NCBI RefSeq assembly: GCF_030409315.1
Contig: NZ_JAUFPS010000042.1
Location: 206,346-270,345 of the forward strand
Reading direction: 5' to 3'
DNA from: Mucilaginibacter flavus
GTDB taxonomy: Bacteria > Bacteroidota > Bacteroidia > Sphingobacteriales > Sphingobacteriaceae
Length of the DNA stretch: 64,000 nt
Shown: positions 16,590 to 26,527 of the stretch, in pieces
Layout of the letters: every line of letters begins with the position of its first letter
Numbering within the stretch: position 1 is the first letter of the stretch
Notes under the pieces: model-generated
Databases searched by the model: none
What the model was told of the DNA's origin: nothing
What the model saw: only the letters and a program-made list of their open reading frames with translations
Translations under genes and position numbers: made by a program

Positions 16590-19500
16590 ATGATATTAAG
16601 AATACCATTCCTTTTCATCCTGTTTTTGTTTTTGAGTATAAAAGCCCATGGCACCGTATTCACGGTTACCAGCAACGCCGACGCCGGCCCGGGAACGCTC
16701 AGGGACGCATTAACGCAAGCGTCGGCCAACGGCAGTACCCTAAAAGACCTCATTATATTTAATTTACCCGATTTAACAGAAACCGGCAGAACGATAACAT
16801 TGGTTAGTCAATTGCCCAACCTGTCATCAAATTTGGTAATTGATGGCACAACGCAAGCCGGAACACCATTTGGCAAAAGCAATGCCATGGTTAAAATTGC
16901 CACACCCCGTAATTACATCACTATTACAACCTTCACCGGTACAGGGTTAAACGACGTTGAGTTTTACGGTCTTTACATATATGATTATACCGGTGGTAAC
17001 GTATCACGCCCGGATTTGCAGGCCCGAACCGGCATTAATATATCACAATCAACCAACATTATTATTGGAAGTGCGGGGAAAGGTAACATGATACGGGGTT
17101 TTAACATAAACTCTGTAAACTTAAGCAACGTAAACTTTGTAACGCTGCAAAGCAATGTTATTGGATTAGGCGAACACAACGATTTTGATGAAGACGAAAT
17201 TGGTATATATGACTATACCACGCCCTTGAGTATTTATAAATGTAATAATATTACCATAGGAGGCAATGCCAATGAGGGAAACGTTTTTTTTACGCTCGTA
17301 GACTTAGTTTTTTCTCAAAAATCAACCGGCAACAATATCGCTGTAAAGTCGAATCTGTTCGGCGTGTTCCAGGATGGCAAAACCATTAGTTTTATGTTCC
17401 AGGAGGGTACGTTTATCCACCTATCTACAGAAAATGTAAGTTATACCGGTCCGGCAGATTTTGACAGCAGCGTACTGGCAACGGTTAATATGAATATTGA
17501 AAACAATGTTGCCGGGAGCTTTAGTAATGCCTTTATTTTAAACACGGTGGCCGGTGTTATCAATTTCTATAATAATTATTTAGGTATCTCCAAAGACGGA
17601 TCAACCAACCTGGACCTTAACTCGCACCCAAATGATGGTGCCCCCATTGCGTTTCACTATTGCACAGCTCAAGTAACAATTGGCGGCGCTGACCCAACAA
17701 AAAAGAACTTCCTTGCAAATTGCGTTTCTGCGGTTGTGACCGAAAATTCGTCTAATATATTTATCAGGAACAACGATTATGAATGCGTTTCTGGTAACGT
17801 ATATGGCACCTATGCCAGCAAGCCTCTTCCGCCCATCTCGATAGACCAGGTTGTGAAAAACCCTACGCAAACTGCCATATCCGGCACTGCCGATCCGGGC
17901 GCGACAATTGAAATTTACTCGTCCGAATCCTGTGATTTTGCTAAATGCAGTATCAGGACTCTTGTTGAAACAACAACCGCGGATAATACCGGGCATTGGC
18001 ATAGCGGCCCGTTAAACTTTTCGGGCATCTTTTACGCTTCTGCATCCATAAACAAAAGAACATCGGCATTCAAAACGTTCGAAATTAATACCCAAAACAT
18101 GGTTATAACCAATTTACGGTGTAACGCCCAGGCCTCTATCACGGGCCTGAAGGTTCCGGCGGGGCTCTCTTATTATTGGATAGATGACCAGGGAAACAAG
18201 GTATCCACAGATTTAGATTTCAAAACAGGAAAACAGGGAACCTATCAGCTGGTATTGGGGGATGGCTGTATCATCAGCGACCCTTTTCAGATTAACGATA
18301 ACAGGTTAAGGATTTATGATGACGGGTTAACCAAAACCGATATCAGCTGCGGAGCCAACACCGGCGCTATAAAAGGACTGTTTATTTATGATCCTTTATC
18401 CCAAATCAGTAGCGAAACATGGACCAACGGAAGCGGGATGGTTGTAGGATCTGGTTCCGATGTTGAAAGTTTGCCTGCCGGAAGCTATCTTTTAACCGTT
18501 AAAACTTCAGATGGCTGTACTGCTAATTACGGCCCGGTGGTGCTTAAAAACACCACAGGCCCCAACATTGATCAATCCAAAGCTGTTGTTGAGCCAACCA
18601 ACTGCGGGCAATCTGTTGGTTCTATCACCGGGATAACCGCTACCGGCTCCGGCACAGTGGTGTACAGCTGGAAAAACGCCTCGCAGCAGGAAGTTGGCAC
18701 CACCGCCGATTTAACCGGCCAGCCGGCCGGGCAATACACTTTACAAATTACCGATAACACCCAATGCGGCCCTGTATATTCCACCGTTATTCAGATACCC
18801 GAAGTAAACGGCATTACCCTTGATGAAAGCAAAGCGCAAACTACGCCGGCTACCTGTAGCAATAATAACGGAGCGGTAAGTGGCATACAGGTAAGTGGCG
18901 CAACAGATTATAAATGGGTTGACGCACACAATAACGTGATTGCCACCACTACAGATTTAAATGCCACGGCAGCCGGCGATTATACCCTTAACGCATCTAA
19001 CTCATTTGGCTGCCTTAAATCCAGTAAAACGTACCATATCGATTTGTTGCCGCCAACTATTTACCCCGCCTACCAGGCCACTATACAAAACACCTGCCAG
19101 GGCCAAAGTAATGGTTTTATTTCCGTAGCTACCGATGCGATAGTCAAAGCTGCACGATGGGTGAACAGCCTGGGGGCAACTGTAGCTACCGATAACCAGG
19201 CAAAAAATTTGGCGGAGGGCAGCTACCGGCTTTACCTTACCGATCAAAATGGTTGCGAAACCCTGTTTAAAGATTACGCCGTGGCCGCCATCCCCCCACT
19301 TCAATTGGTTACAGGTTCGGCAGAAATCACGGATGACCAATGCACGCAAAAAACAGGAAGTATCAAAAATATTAAGGTAACCGGTGGCGTGCCGCCTTAT
19401 ACCTACCAATGGACTGATGTTAACAATAATATTGTTTCGGTCAGCGCTGATCTTACAGGTCTTAATGCCGGCGATTATACCCTGCAGGTTAACGACGCCC

Positions 19501-20069
19501 GCAATTGTAATAGCCTGGTTTCATCAATTTACCATGTACAAAACCAGGAAAACGATATTCCGTTACCCGTTGTTAATAACGTGCAGTTATGCAGCCCCGG
19601 CTATGTGCTGGTAAAGGTTAATAATCCGCAAACCATATACAGCTATCATTTATACACCTCTCAAACAGGCACTCTCCCGGCAGACACCCGGCCGGATGGT
19701 GTTTTTAAGGTAGATGTGCAAACCAATACAACTGTTTACGTGAGTCAATTTTCGGGCACTTGCGAAAGCGCCCGCGCTCCTGTACAAATTGGCGTAGGCA
19801 TTGCCAGCACCAATATTCCCAATACGTTTACTCCTAACAATGATGGCGTTAACGATTACTGGACCATCCCTGGCATTGAAAACTATCCGGCATCGCTCGT
19901 GCAGGTTTTTAACCGCCAGGGGCAAAAAGTATTTGAATCAAAGGGTTATGCACAGCCTTTTAACGGTACTATGAATGGAAAAAAATTACCTGCTGCCGTG
20001 TATTATTACATCATCAATTTAAGCACCAGTTGCAGCATATTATCGGGCAGTTTAACGTTGTTGAGGTGA
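16590..20069 (+). CDS. T9SS-exported adhesin with SprB-like repeats and type B sorting domain
   Basis: The ATG at 16590 follows an in-frame TTG by two codons and gives the signal peptide MILRIPFLFILFLFLSIKAHG. Residues 25 to about 400 look like a right-handed parallel beta-helix (VFTVTSNADAGPGTLRDAL, many short asparagine-rich strands). Residues from about 420 to 1060 hold at least six tandem modules of about 80-90 residues with the pattern YxLxVxDxxGC typical of SprB repeats. The last 90 residues (IPNTFTPNNDGVNDYW, VQVFNRQGQKVFES, YYYIINL) are the type B gliding-motility C-terminal domain, a signal for type IX secretion. The 1159-residue product is probably displayed on the surface. Two family D repeats flank it. 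Confidence 0.92.
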   Translation: MILRIPFLFILFLFLSIKAHGTVFTVTSNADAGPGTLRDALTQASANGSTLKDLIIFNLPDLTETGRTITLVSQLPNLSSNLVIDGTTQAGTPFGKSNAMVKIATPRNYITITTFTGTGLNDVEFYGLYIYDYTGGNVSRPDLQARTGINISQSTNIIIGSAGKGNMIRGFNINSVNLSNVNFVTLQSNVIGLGEHNDFDEDEIGIYDYTTPLSIYKCNNITIGGNANEGNVFFTLVDLVFSQKSTGNNIAVKSNLFGVFQDGKTISFMFQEGTFIHLSTENVSYTGPADFDSSVLATVNMNIENNVAGSFSNAFILNTVAGVINFYNNYLGISKDGSTNLDLNSHPNDGAPIAFHYCTAQVTIGGADPTKKNFLANCVSAVVTENSSNIFIRNNDYECVSGNVYGTYASKPLPPISIDQVVKNPTQTAISGTADPGATIEIYSSESCDFAKCSIRTLVETTTADNTGHWHSGPLNFSGIFYASASINKRTSAFKTFEINTQNMVITNLRCNAQASITGLKVPAGLSYYWIDDQGNKVSTDLDFKTGKQGTYQLVLGDGCIISDPFQINDNRLRIYDDGLTKTDISCGANTGAIKGLFIYDPLSQISSETWTNGSGMVVGSGSDVESLPAGSYLLTVKTSDGCTANYGPVVLKNTTGPNIDQSKAVVEPTNCGQSVGSITGITATGSGTVVYSWKNASQQEVGTTADLTGQPAGQYTLQITDNTQCGPVYSTVIQIPEVNGITLDESKAQTTPATCSNNNGAVSGIQVSGATDYKWVDAHNNVIATTTDLNATAAGDYTLNASNSFGCLKSSKTYHIDLLPPTIYPAYQATIQNTCQGQSNGFISVATDAIVKAARWVNSLGATVATDNQAKNLAEGSYRLYLTDQNGCETLFKDYAVAAIPPLQLVTGSAEITDDQCTQKTGSIKNIKVTGGVPPYTYQWTDVNNNIVSVSADLTGLNAGDYTLQVNDARNCNSLVSSIYHVQNQENDIPLPVVNNVQLCSPGYVLVKVNNPQTIYSYHLYTSQTGTLPADTRPDGVFKVDVQTNTTVYVSQFSGTCESARAPVQIGVGIASTNIPNTFTPNNDGVNDYWTIPGIENYPASLVQVFNRQGQKVFESKGYAQPFNGTMNGKKLPAAVYYYIINLSTSCSILSGSLTLLR

Positions 20070-20083
20070 GGCACTCAAAACAA

Positions 20084-20304
20084 GGAAATCGCTTTTAGAA
20101 ACCAACTCTGCAATTTTGGGGTTAAAACCTCTTTTATGGTTACTTTAATTAATCGTTGGCTAAACTCAAAACGGCAATGAATTAAAAAAGCAGGCTTGAA
20201 ACCTATTTGAAAATTCATTGCCGTCGCCTTTATGGGGCGGCAAAAAGCGATAAACAAAGTGGCCTTAGCCTAAATAAACCTGGAAATTCTAAAAGCTATT
20301 TTCC
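20084..20304. repeat. 221-bp palindromic repeat, family D copy 2
   Basis: Starting 15 bases after the adhesin stop codon, this element repeats the sequence of family D copy 1 in the same orientation: GGAAATCGCTTTTAGA, AACGGCAATGAATTAAAAAA, TTCATTGCCGTCGCC and TTTATGGGGCGG. The arms are less perfect than in copy 1. Confidence 0.85.
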
Positions 20305-20420
20305 CACTTTGGTCCGCGTGCAAAGTCTCCAATAAATAAATCAACCAAATTTTGATACCGCCATAATAAGTTCTAAATTTAAGGTGCGTGCATACGTTCA
20401 TCTCCCTTAAACCCAAATAA

Positions 20421-21542
20421 ATGAAGCGATCTAAAATGATTATCCGTGCCATAGTTTTCGGTACGTTGTTTTACATCACACAGCGCATAAACCCGGCGAT
20501 GGCCCAGGTGCCAACCCGCGATCCGCATACGCCGGGTTATGTATCGGCCACCGAATTGCCGGATGGCACCAATCCCTCGCCCAGTATAAATGGAAACTTT
20601 GTTATCGGTGCAACCCATAATCCCGCGCCAGAATCGATGGTACAGGTAGGTGTACCACAGGGAACCATATATCACTTTACAATAGACTCTAAGGATAGCA
20701 AAATTTACCCGGGCATTGCCCGTGATCCCGGTACATTTGGCACGCCAGATCCGGCCGACCCTGCCAAATTAACTGTCACTACCAGCCATCCGGCTCCCTA
20801 CACCCGGCAAGTTTCTGTATATGTTCCAAAACAGTACGTACCAAGTACCGCGGCACCGTTCATCATTGGAGCCGACGGGCCCGACGATTTGCTTTTTACG
20901 GTATTGGATAACCTGATTGCGGCAGGCAAGGTACCGCCCATGATTGCCATTGCGATCGGGAACGGCAGCGGCGACGCCCAGGGCAGCCAACGGGGCCTGG
21001 AGTACGATACCATGAGCGGTTTATATGCCGAATTTGTTGAAAGTGAAATACTACCCCTTGTTGAAAGCAAGTGCCAGGTAAAACTAACCAAAGACCCCGC
21101 CGGCAGGGCTACCATGGGAGGCAGTTCGGGCGGGTCATGCGCCCTGATCATGGCCTGGTACCATCCCGAACTGTATCACCGTGTACTAAACTATTCGGGT
21201 ACCTACATCAACCAGCAATGGCCCCATAACCCGCAAACCCCACACGGTGCCTGGGAGTTTCCGGAGCACCTGATTCAAAAAACCAAACGCAAGCCACTAC
21301 GGATCTGGATGGAGGTGGGCGACAGGGACCTTTTTAATCCAAACGTTATGCGGGATGGCATGCATGACTGGGTACTGGCAAATGAAAACATGGCAAAAGC
21401 ACTTGCCGGCAAGCACTATCAATACCAGTTTATTTTTGCCCGCAACGCCGGGCACGTTGATTATAACGTAAAAAAGCAAACACTACCCGAAGCGCTGGAG
21501 TGGCTTTGGAAAGATTACCGTCCCGCGAAGGCCATGCAATGA
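20421..21542 (+). CDS. Secreted esterase of the enterochelin-esterase/feruloyl-esterase type
   Basis: The 373-residue protein begins with a signal-like segment (IIRAIVFGTLFYITQR, cleavage near AMAQ). The N-terminal 130 residues resemble a carbohydrate-binding beta-sandwich: QGTIYHFTIDSKDSKIYPG. The catalytic part has the nucleophile elbow GGSSGG, DGPDD near the oxyanion region, MEVGDRD, and the catalytic His in NAGHVDYN. The arrangement matches esterase D-like proteins that release acyl groups from sugars or hydrolyse siderophore esters. The substrate is unknown. The gene stands alone after a repeat element. Confidence 0.87.
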   Translation: MKRSKMIIRAIVFGTLFYITQRINPAMAQVPTRDPHTPGYVSATELPDGTNPSPSINGNFVIGATHNPAPESMVQVGVPQGTIYHFTIDSKDSKIYPGIARDPGTFGTPDPADPAKLTVTTSHPAPYTRQVSVYVPKQYVPSTAAPFIIGADGPDDLLFTVLDNLIAAGKVPPMIAIAIGNGSGDAQGSQRGLEYDTMSGLYAEFVESEILPLVESKCQVKLTKDPAGRATMGGSSGGSCALIMAWYHPELYHRVLNYSGTYINQQWPHNPQTPHGAWEFPEHLIQKTKRKPLRIWMEVGDRDLFNPNVMRDGMHDWVLANENMAKALAGKHYQYQFIFARNAGHVDYNVKKQTLPEALEWLWKDYRPAKAMQ

Positions 21543-21727
21543 TAAATAAATCACGTGGTACGCAAACGGATGCTAACGGTGCACAAATGGATATTAATTG
21601 GTTGTAAAAAGTGAACAACCGGTAGTATTTTGGTATGTTTTTGGTACCGTTTTGAACGTAAAAGGGCGTAAAAACCTTTGCTTTAATTAAAAATCAAAAG
21701 CGCAAAGTTTGCAAAATTCAAATAACG

Positions 21728-22633
21728 CTACCTAAACTCGATAGGTGCCAAAGTGGTTTGTTTTTTAAAAAAATTGGAGAAATGGGCTACCTGTTCAAAG
21801 CCGAGACAGTAAGCAATTTCGGAGATGTTCCAGTCGGTTTGTTTGAGCAGAATTTTGGCCTCTTTAATTACCCTGTTGCTGATAATATGTGTGGTAGTTT
21901 GGCCTGTATTTTCCTTTAAAACCTTGTTAAGATGGTTTACGTGCACAGCCAGCCGGTCGGCATAGTCCTTAGCGGTGCGAAGTTTGAGCTTTTGATTGGG
22001 CGATTCGATAGGGAACTGCCTCTCCAACAGCTCAATGAATAACGATGACACCCTTGCCGAAGCCGAATGCGAGGGATAAAGTGTAGTGGCCGGTTGTAGC
22101 TTTTGACCGTAGTGAATCAGCTCCAGGATGTAGTTACGCAGTAAATCGTACTTATACACATAGCTGGACGAGAGCTCTTTATACATCTTGGCAAAAATGG
22201 CGGTGATCTCGGCTGCCTCTTCGTCGCCTACCTCAAAAATTGGGTAGCCGCCGGGTCTGAAAATTGGCAGATCGTCCAATACTACGCCACTTTTTGATTG
22301 CACCAAAAACTCATCTGTAAAAATACAGAAGTAACCATGTTGCTGTTGCCCATCAGCAGGGTAAAAGTTATAGGGAATTTTAGGCGTAGCGAATAGTAAG
22401 GCGTTTTGCTCAATGTTAATCACCTTGTCGGCGTACTCGGCCGTGCTATGGCCCTTGATGATGCTGATTTTGTAATAGGTACGCCTGTTATAGGGCATAA
22501 CGCCCTTTTTGCTGCGTTTTGCAGCCAGGTCATCAAAGCTAAACACATTAAAATGACCTATTTCCTTGTTGATATCCTCGGGAATAAGCGTGGCGGTTTG
22601 CCTGTAAAATTCATCTAAAGTGGTTACGTCCAT
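21728..22633 (-). CDS. AraC family transcriptional regulator (paralogue 1)
   Basis: The ATG at 22633 aligns the N-terminus with that of the paralogue at 23654 (TTLDEFYRQT against TTIADFYKET); a longer in-frame start adds 24 unrelated residues. The N-terminal half is a cupin-like sensing domain (EIGHFNVFSFDDL, YYKISIIKGHSTAEYADKVI). The C-terminal 100 residues are the double helix-turn-helix, with TAKDYADRLAVHVNHLNKVL and WNISEIAYCLGFEQVAHFSN. It lies 85 bases after the SDR gene on the same strand. The two paralogues share long identical stretches such as ASARVSSLFIELLERQFP. Confidence 0.93.
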   Translation of the reverse strand: MDVTTLDEFYRQTATLIPEDINKEIGHFNVFSFDDLAAKRSKKGVMPYNRRTYYKISIIKGHSTAEYADKVINIEQNALLFATPKIPYNFYPADGQQQHGYFCIFTDEFLVQSKSGVVLDDLPIFRPGGYPIFEVGDEEAAEITAIFAKMYKELSSSYVYKYDLLRNYILELIHYGQKLQPATTLYPSHSASARVSSLFIELLERQFPIESPNQKLKLRTAKDYADRLAVHVNHLNKVLKENTGQTTTHIISNRVIKEAKILLKQTDWNISEIAYCLGFEQVAHFSNFFKKQTTLAPIEFR

Positions 22634-22718
22634 TGTATCGAAGTTAAGGAAATAGTGCAAGATTTGCCAAGTGGTAAACAGGGGGCAGGCCCTGTTTTTT
22701 AACATTTTACCGCCTCAT

Positions 22719-23492
22719 CTACCTCATCAACTCAACCCCAACCTTACCGGTTTGTCCCAGCAAAAACTCCGGAGCCAGTCTCGACATGATTTTAATCACT
22801 TTAGCCAGGCCGGGCAAAATCTCGTACTTATCTGCCTGTAAGCCTTTAATGGCCCCTTCAATTAGCTTTACCGGGTCCATCATGGCTTTGGGGTCGAAGC
22901 CATTAACCTGGGAAAACTTGTCGTTAAGGGGTGTTTTGGCAGCCGGGGCAACCAGGTCAAACACTTTGATATTGGTGTTTTTCAATTGTACCCTTAATGA
23001 TTTGGTATACGACCGTAACCCCGACTTGGCAGCCCCATAAACCGGTGAAACCGGGAACGGAACCAACGCCAGTCCCGAAGTTACATTTACAATAGCCCCC
23101 GTTTGCTGCTGCTTTAAATGCGGCAAAAAGGCCTGCACCATGCGGATCGGTCCCATCAGGTTAATTTCTATTTCGTTGGTAATATCCAACAGACCAATAG
23201 TAGCATCGTGCAGGTTTATGGTGCGCATGATGCCCGCGTTGTTGATCAGCATATTTAACTTGGGGAACTTTGTGGTAACCTGCGTGTACAATTCCTGAAT
23301 TTGCCCCGGGTCGCTCACATCACTTTTAAAAGTGTGGATGCCAGGAAGGGCTTTGCGGGTTTCATCTAATTTAGTCTGGTCGCGGCCGGTAATAATTACG
23401 GTGTTGCCCAGTTCAAGCAGTCTGAGGGCAAACTCATAACCCAGGCCGCTGGTGCCCCCGGTTATTAATATGGTATTATTTTTTAACAGCAT
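22719..23492 (-). CDS. Short-chain dehydrogenase/reductase, DltE-like
   Basis: This 257-residue classical SDR shows the cofactor motif TGGTSGLG near the N-terminus, NNAG around residue 86, the active-site Ser in VNVTSG and the YxxxK pair in YGAAK. The GRD following the second strand suggests NADP(H). Gene order puts it upstream of AraC paralogue 1 on the same strand and divergent from paralogue 2, so one or both probably control it. The substrate is unknown. Confidence 0.92.
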   Translation of the reverse strand: MLLKNNTILITGGTSGLGYEFALRLLELGNTVIITGRDQTKLDETRKALPGIHTFKSDVSDPGQIQELYTQVTTKFPKLNMLINNAGIMRTINLHDATIGLLDITNEIEINLMGPIRMVQAFLPHLKQQQTGAIVNVTSGLALVPFPVSPVYGAAKSGLRSYTKSLRVQLKNTNIKVFDLVAPAAKTPLNDKFSQVNGFDPKAMMDPVKLIEGAIKGLQADKYEILPGLAKVIKIMSRLAPEFLLGQTGKVGVELMR

Positions 23493-23623
23493 TTTTTCGT
23501 ATCTTTATGGTTAACAGCACAAAGATGCGGCAATGCTTCACCCTGCCGTTTGTAAACATCAATCTATTGTTTATCAAATTCAAACAACACAAAAAAACAA
23601 AAACGCCCAAACGCTATTTTGGC

Positions 23624-23631
23624 TAAATTTG
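23624..23631 (+). promoter_or_regulatory. Putative -7 promoter box of AraC paralogue 2
   Basis: TAAATTTG matches the Bacteroidota -7 consensus TAnnTTTG exactly and lies 22 bases before the ATG at 23654. The 160-base gap to the divergent SDR gene must hold both promoters. No clear -33 TTTG was found. Confidence 0.45.
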
Positions 23632-23653
23632 AGTTGAACATCAAAAAAACGGC

Positions 23654-24598
23654 ATGGCAATCACCACAATAGCTGATTTTTATAAAGAGACTTCGGAATT
23701 TGTGAATTGCGAGGTTAATCCGCTGTTACCGGCTGGTTTTAACGCTAAGGAGATTGGTCACTTTAACGTTTTCAATCTCGAAACCCTGATGCAGGGTTTA
23801 ACCGAACTGCCCGAAACGATGCCTTACAGTCGCAAGGCTTATTATAAGATTAGCCTGGTGCGCGGACGAAACGTTGCCGAATACGCCGATAAGGTGATCA
23901 ACATTGAGCAAAACGCTTTGCTGTTTGCTACGCCGAGGATTCCTTACCATTGGATTCCACAGGATCTGGATCAGAAAGGATATTTTTGCCTGTTTACCGA
24001 TGATTTCCTGGTGCAATCAAAAAGCGGGGTTATTTTAGATGAGTTACCCATCTTCAAACCGGGAGGTTACCCGATATTTCAGCTATCAAACGAGCAGGCT
24101 GACGAAGTAGCTGCTTTGTTTAAAAAGATGCAGAATGAAACCCAATCGGATTACCTGTACAAGTTCGACCTCATCCGCAACTTTGTGATGGAGCTGGTTC
24201 ACTACGGGCAAAAGCTGCAACCCTACACGCCCAACAGCGGCACGCATAATGCATCGGCGAGGGTATCATCGTTATTTATTGAACTGCTGGAAAGGCAGTT
24301 CCCGGTATCATCGCCACAACAAAAACTAAGCCTGCGGACGGCCAAAGATTATGCCGATAGGCTGGCCATCCACAGCAATCACCTCAATAAGGTTTTAAAA
24401 GAAAGCACCGGCAAAACCACTACCGAACATATCGCGGGCAGACTGGTACAGGAAGCCAAGATACTGCTTAAACAAACGGATTGGAATATCTCCGAGATTG
24501 CCTATAGCCTTGGTTTTGAGCAGCTATCGCATTTTTCCAACTTCTTTAAAAAGCAAACCTCCTTATCGCCAATAGAGATTAGGAGCCAGGTAGGGTAG
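23654..24598 (+). CDS. AraC family transcriptional regulator (paralogue 2)
   Basis: The 314-residue protein has the same build as paralogue 1: cupin-like N-terminal domain (KEIGHFNVFNLETL, YYKISLVRGRNVAEYADKVI), then the AraC helix-turn-helix pair (TAKDYADRLAIHSNHLNKVL, WNISEIAYSLGFEQLSHFSN). Very high similarity throughout suggests a duplication around the SDR gene between them. It differs mainly in a longer N-terminus (VNCEVNPLLPAGFNA). Its stop is 5 bases from the stop of the convergent alpha-glucosidase gene. Confidence 0.93.
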   Translation: MAITTIADFYKETSEFVNCEVNPLLPAGFNAKEIGHFNVFNLETLMQGLTELPETMPYSRKAYYKISLVRGRNVAEYADKVINIEQNALLFATPRIPYHWIPQDLDQKGYFCLFTDDFLVQSKSGVILDELPIFKPGGYPIFQLSNEQADEVAALFKKMQNETQSDYLYKFDLIRNFVMELVHYGQKLQPYTPNSGTHNASARVSSLFIELLERQFPVSSPQQKLSLRTAKDYADRLAIHSNHLNKVLKESTGKTTTEHIAGRLVQEAKILLKQTDWNISEIAYSLGFEQLSHFSNFFKKQTSLSPIEIRSQVG

Positions 24599-24603
24599 GC
24601 CAA

Positions 24604-26337
24604 TTACTTCAGCTGATAAACCACAGCCTCATAAGGTTGCAATGAGCCATCTTTTGAAGGATGTTCATAGTTGCCGACTAAAACATCTGCGCTGCCGATA
24701 TCTAAACCCGTTTGGGCAGTGGCTTTTTTACTGCTAAAGTTTAACAGGATTAATAGTTTTTTGCCCTCAAGCTCCCGCGTGTAAGCATAGGTATCGGGGT
24801 TTTGTTCGTCCAACAGGGTATACTTACCGTAAACCAAAGCAAGGTTGTCCTTACGAAGCTTTACCATCTTACGGAAATAGTTGAGCGGACTATTGGGGTC
24901 TTTTTCCTGCGCGGCGGCGTTGATGGTTTTATAGTTGGGGTTGCTGGCTATCCAGGGTGTGCCTTTGCTAAAGCCCCCGTTTTTGGTGCCATCCCACTGA
25001 AACGGCGTGCGGCCGTTATCGCGGCTTTCAAAACCTATCCGTTTTATATAGGCGGGCAAATCGGCCCCTATGTTCTTCTGGCGCTGGTACTCATTAAGAG
25101 TTTGCACATCGCGGTAGTCGTCAATTTTGGTAAAGCCGGCATTGGTCATGCCCAACTCATCGCCATTGTAATAGTAGGGCGTGCCGCGCATGGTAAGCAA
25201 AAAGGTAGTCAGCATTTTTGATGATACCGCCCTGAACTGCTCACTATCGTTACCAAAGCGACTCACCAACCGGGCCTGGTCGTGATTGGCTAAAAATACC
25301 GAAAGCCAGCCTTTAGCCGCGAAGGCGCTATCCCATTTGCTGAAAACTTGTTTTAAATGAACTACGCTGTAGCCATCGGGTTTGGCAATATCCACACCCT
25401 CAAAGGCGTAAGCCATGTTCAATTCGTTTCTATCGGCATCAACTAAATTATGGGCATCCTCAAAAGTATTGCCCGCGCCTTCGGCAACGCTCATCACGTT
25501 GTATTTGCTTAATACCTCGCGGTCCATTTCCTGCAGATATCCGTGCAGATTACCCTGCATGGCGTAATATTGGGTAAAGTTTTTTTCAAATCCTTTAGGA
25601 AAACCCGGAAAGGTAGTATCCTTGGCCGCAAACTGGAAAGCATCCAGCCTGAAACCGTCGATTCCTTTATCGGCCCAAAACTTCATAATGCCGTAAACCT
25701 CCTGCCTTAACCTGGGGTTTTCCCAGTTCAGATCGGGCTGCTTGCGCGAAAAGTAGTGCAGGTAATAGGCGTTGGTTAAGGAGTCATAACGCCAGGCATC
25801 GTGGTTTACATCAAACAGGCTGTAACGATAGGGCGGTTTCCCTTTTTCTGCATTCCACCAGTGGTAATACTCGCGGTACGGGCTGGTGCGCGAGCTGCGG
25901 CTTTGTTTAAACCATTCGTGCTCGTCGCTGCTATGGTTTACCACCAGGTCCATCACCAGTTTAAGGCCGCGGTCGTGCATACCTTTTAACAGGGCATCAA
26001 AATCGGCCATGGTGCCAAAGTCTTTCATAATGTTGCGATAGTCGCTCACATCGTAGCCATTATCATCATTGGGCGAACTATAGATAGGGTTAAGCCAAAC
26101 TACGTTTACACCCAAACTTTTAATGTAGTCCAACTTAGATATAATGCCCTTCAGGTCGCCAATGCCATCGCCGTCATTATCTTTAAAGCTGCGCGGATAA
26201 ACCTGGTAAACTATGGCTTCCTTCCACCATTTACGGTCTATGCTATCCTTGCCAACCGGCACAGTTTGCGCGTTGCTGCCGGTATTCATCAGCATAGAAA
26301 CCGCCACAATGGCAAAAGATTTAATGATCCTGCTCAT
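24604..26337 (-). CDS. GH13 alpha-glucosidase (oligo-1,6-glucosidase type), exported
   Basis: The ATG at 26337 gives a signal peptide (MSRIIKSFAIVAVSMLMNTG, cleavage near SNAQ); the upstream in-frame ATG adds 46 residues without conserved sequence. The GH13 catalytic barrel is complete: WWKEAIVYQVYPRSFKD, DLVVNHSSDEH, nucleophile D232 in GFRLDAF, acid/base E286 in VAEGAG and D353 in ANHDQAR. Active-site segments match subfamilies that hydrolyse non-reducing alpha-glucosyl ends of short oligosaccharides. The 577 residues fit. Periplasmic action is inferred from the signal peptide. No SusCD pair is adjacent. Confidence 0.94.
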   Translation of the reverse strand: MSRIIKSFAIVAVSMLMNTGSNAQTVPVGKDSIDRKWWKEAIVYQVYPRSFKDNDGDGIGDLKGIISKLDYIKSLGVNVVWLNPIYSSPNDDNGYDVSDYRNIMKDFGTMADFDALLKGMHDRGLKLVMDLVVNHSSDEHEWFKQSRSSRTSPYREYYHWWNAEKGKPPYRYSLFDVNHDAWRYDSLTNAYYLHYFSRKQPDLNWENPRLRQEVYGIMKFWADKGIDGFRLDAFQFAAKDTTFPGFPKGFEKNFTQYYAMQGNLHGYLQEMDREVLSKYNVMSVAEGAGNTFEDAHNLVDADRNELNMAYAFEGVDIAKPDGYSVVHLKQVFSKWDSAFAAKGWLSVFLANHDQARLVSRFGNDSEQFRAVSSKMLTTFLLTMRGTPYYYNGDELGMTNAGFTKIDDYRDVQTLNEYQRQKNIGADLPAYIKRIGFESRDNGRTPFQWDGTKNGGFSKGTPWIASNPNYKTINAAAQEKDPNSPLNYFRKMVKLRKDNLALVYGKYTLLDEQNPDTYAYTRELEGKKLLILLNFSSKKATAQTGLDIGSADVLVGNYEHPSKDGSLQPYEAVVYQLK

Positions 26338-26527
26338 AATAAAAATGCTTAGCGTGAATTGATGAAGGAATAATTGGTAATCCCTTAGGTTATAAAAGCA
26401 GTTTAAATTAGCATAATTTATTGAGGGAGCAAAATGGATGGGCGGTTTAATTATTTCCTGTTCAGCACTTTGCATTAATTTATAACATGCTTAATTTAGT
26501 TGTATCATATACCTAATTCATTTTATC

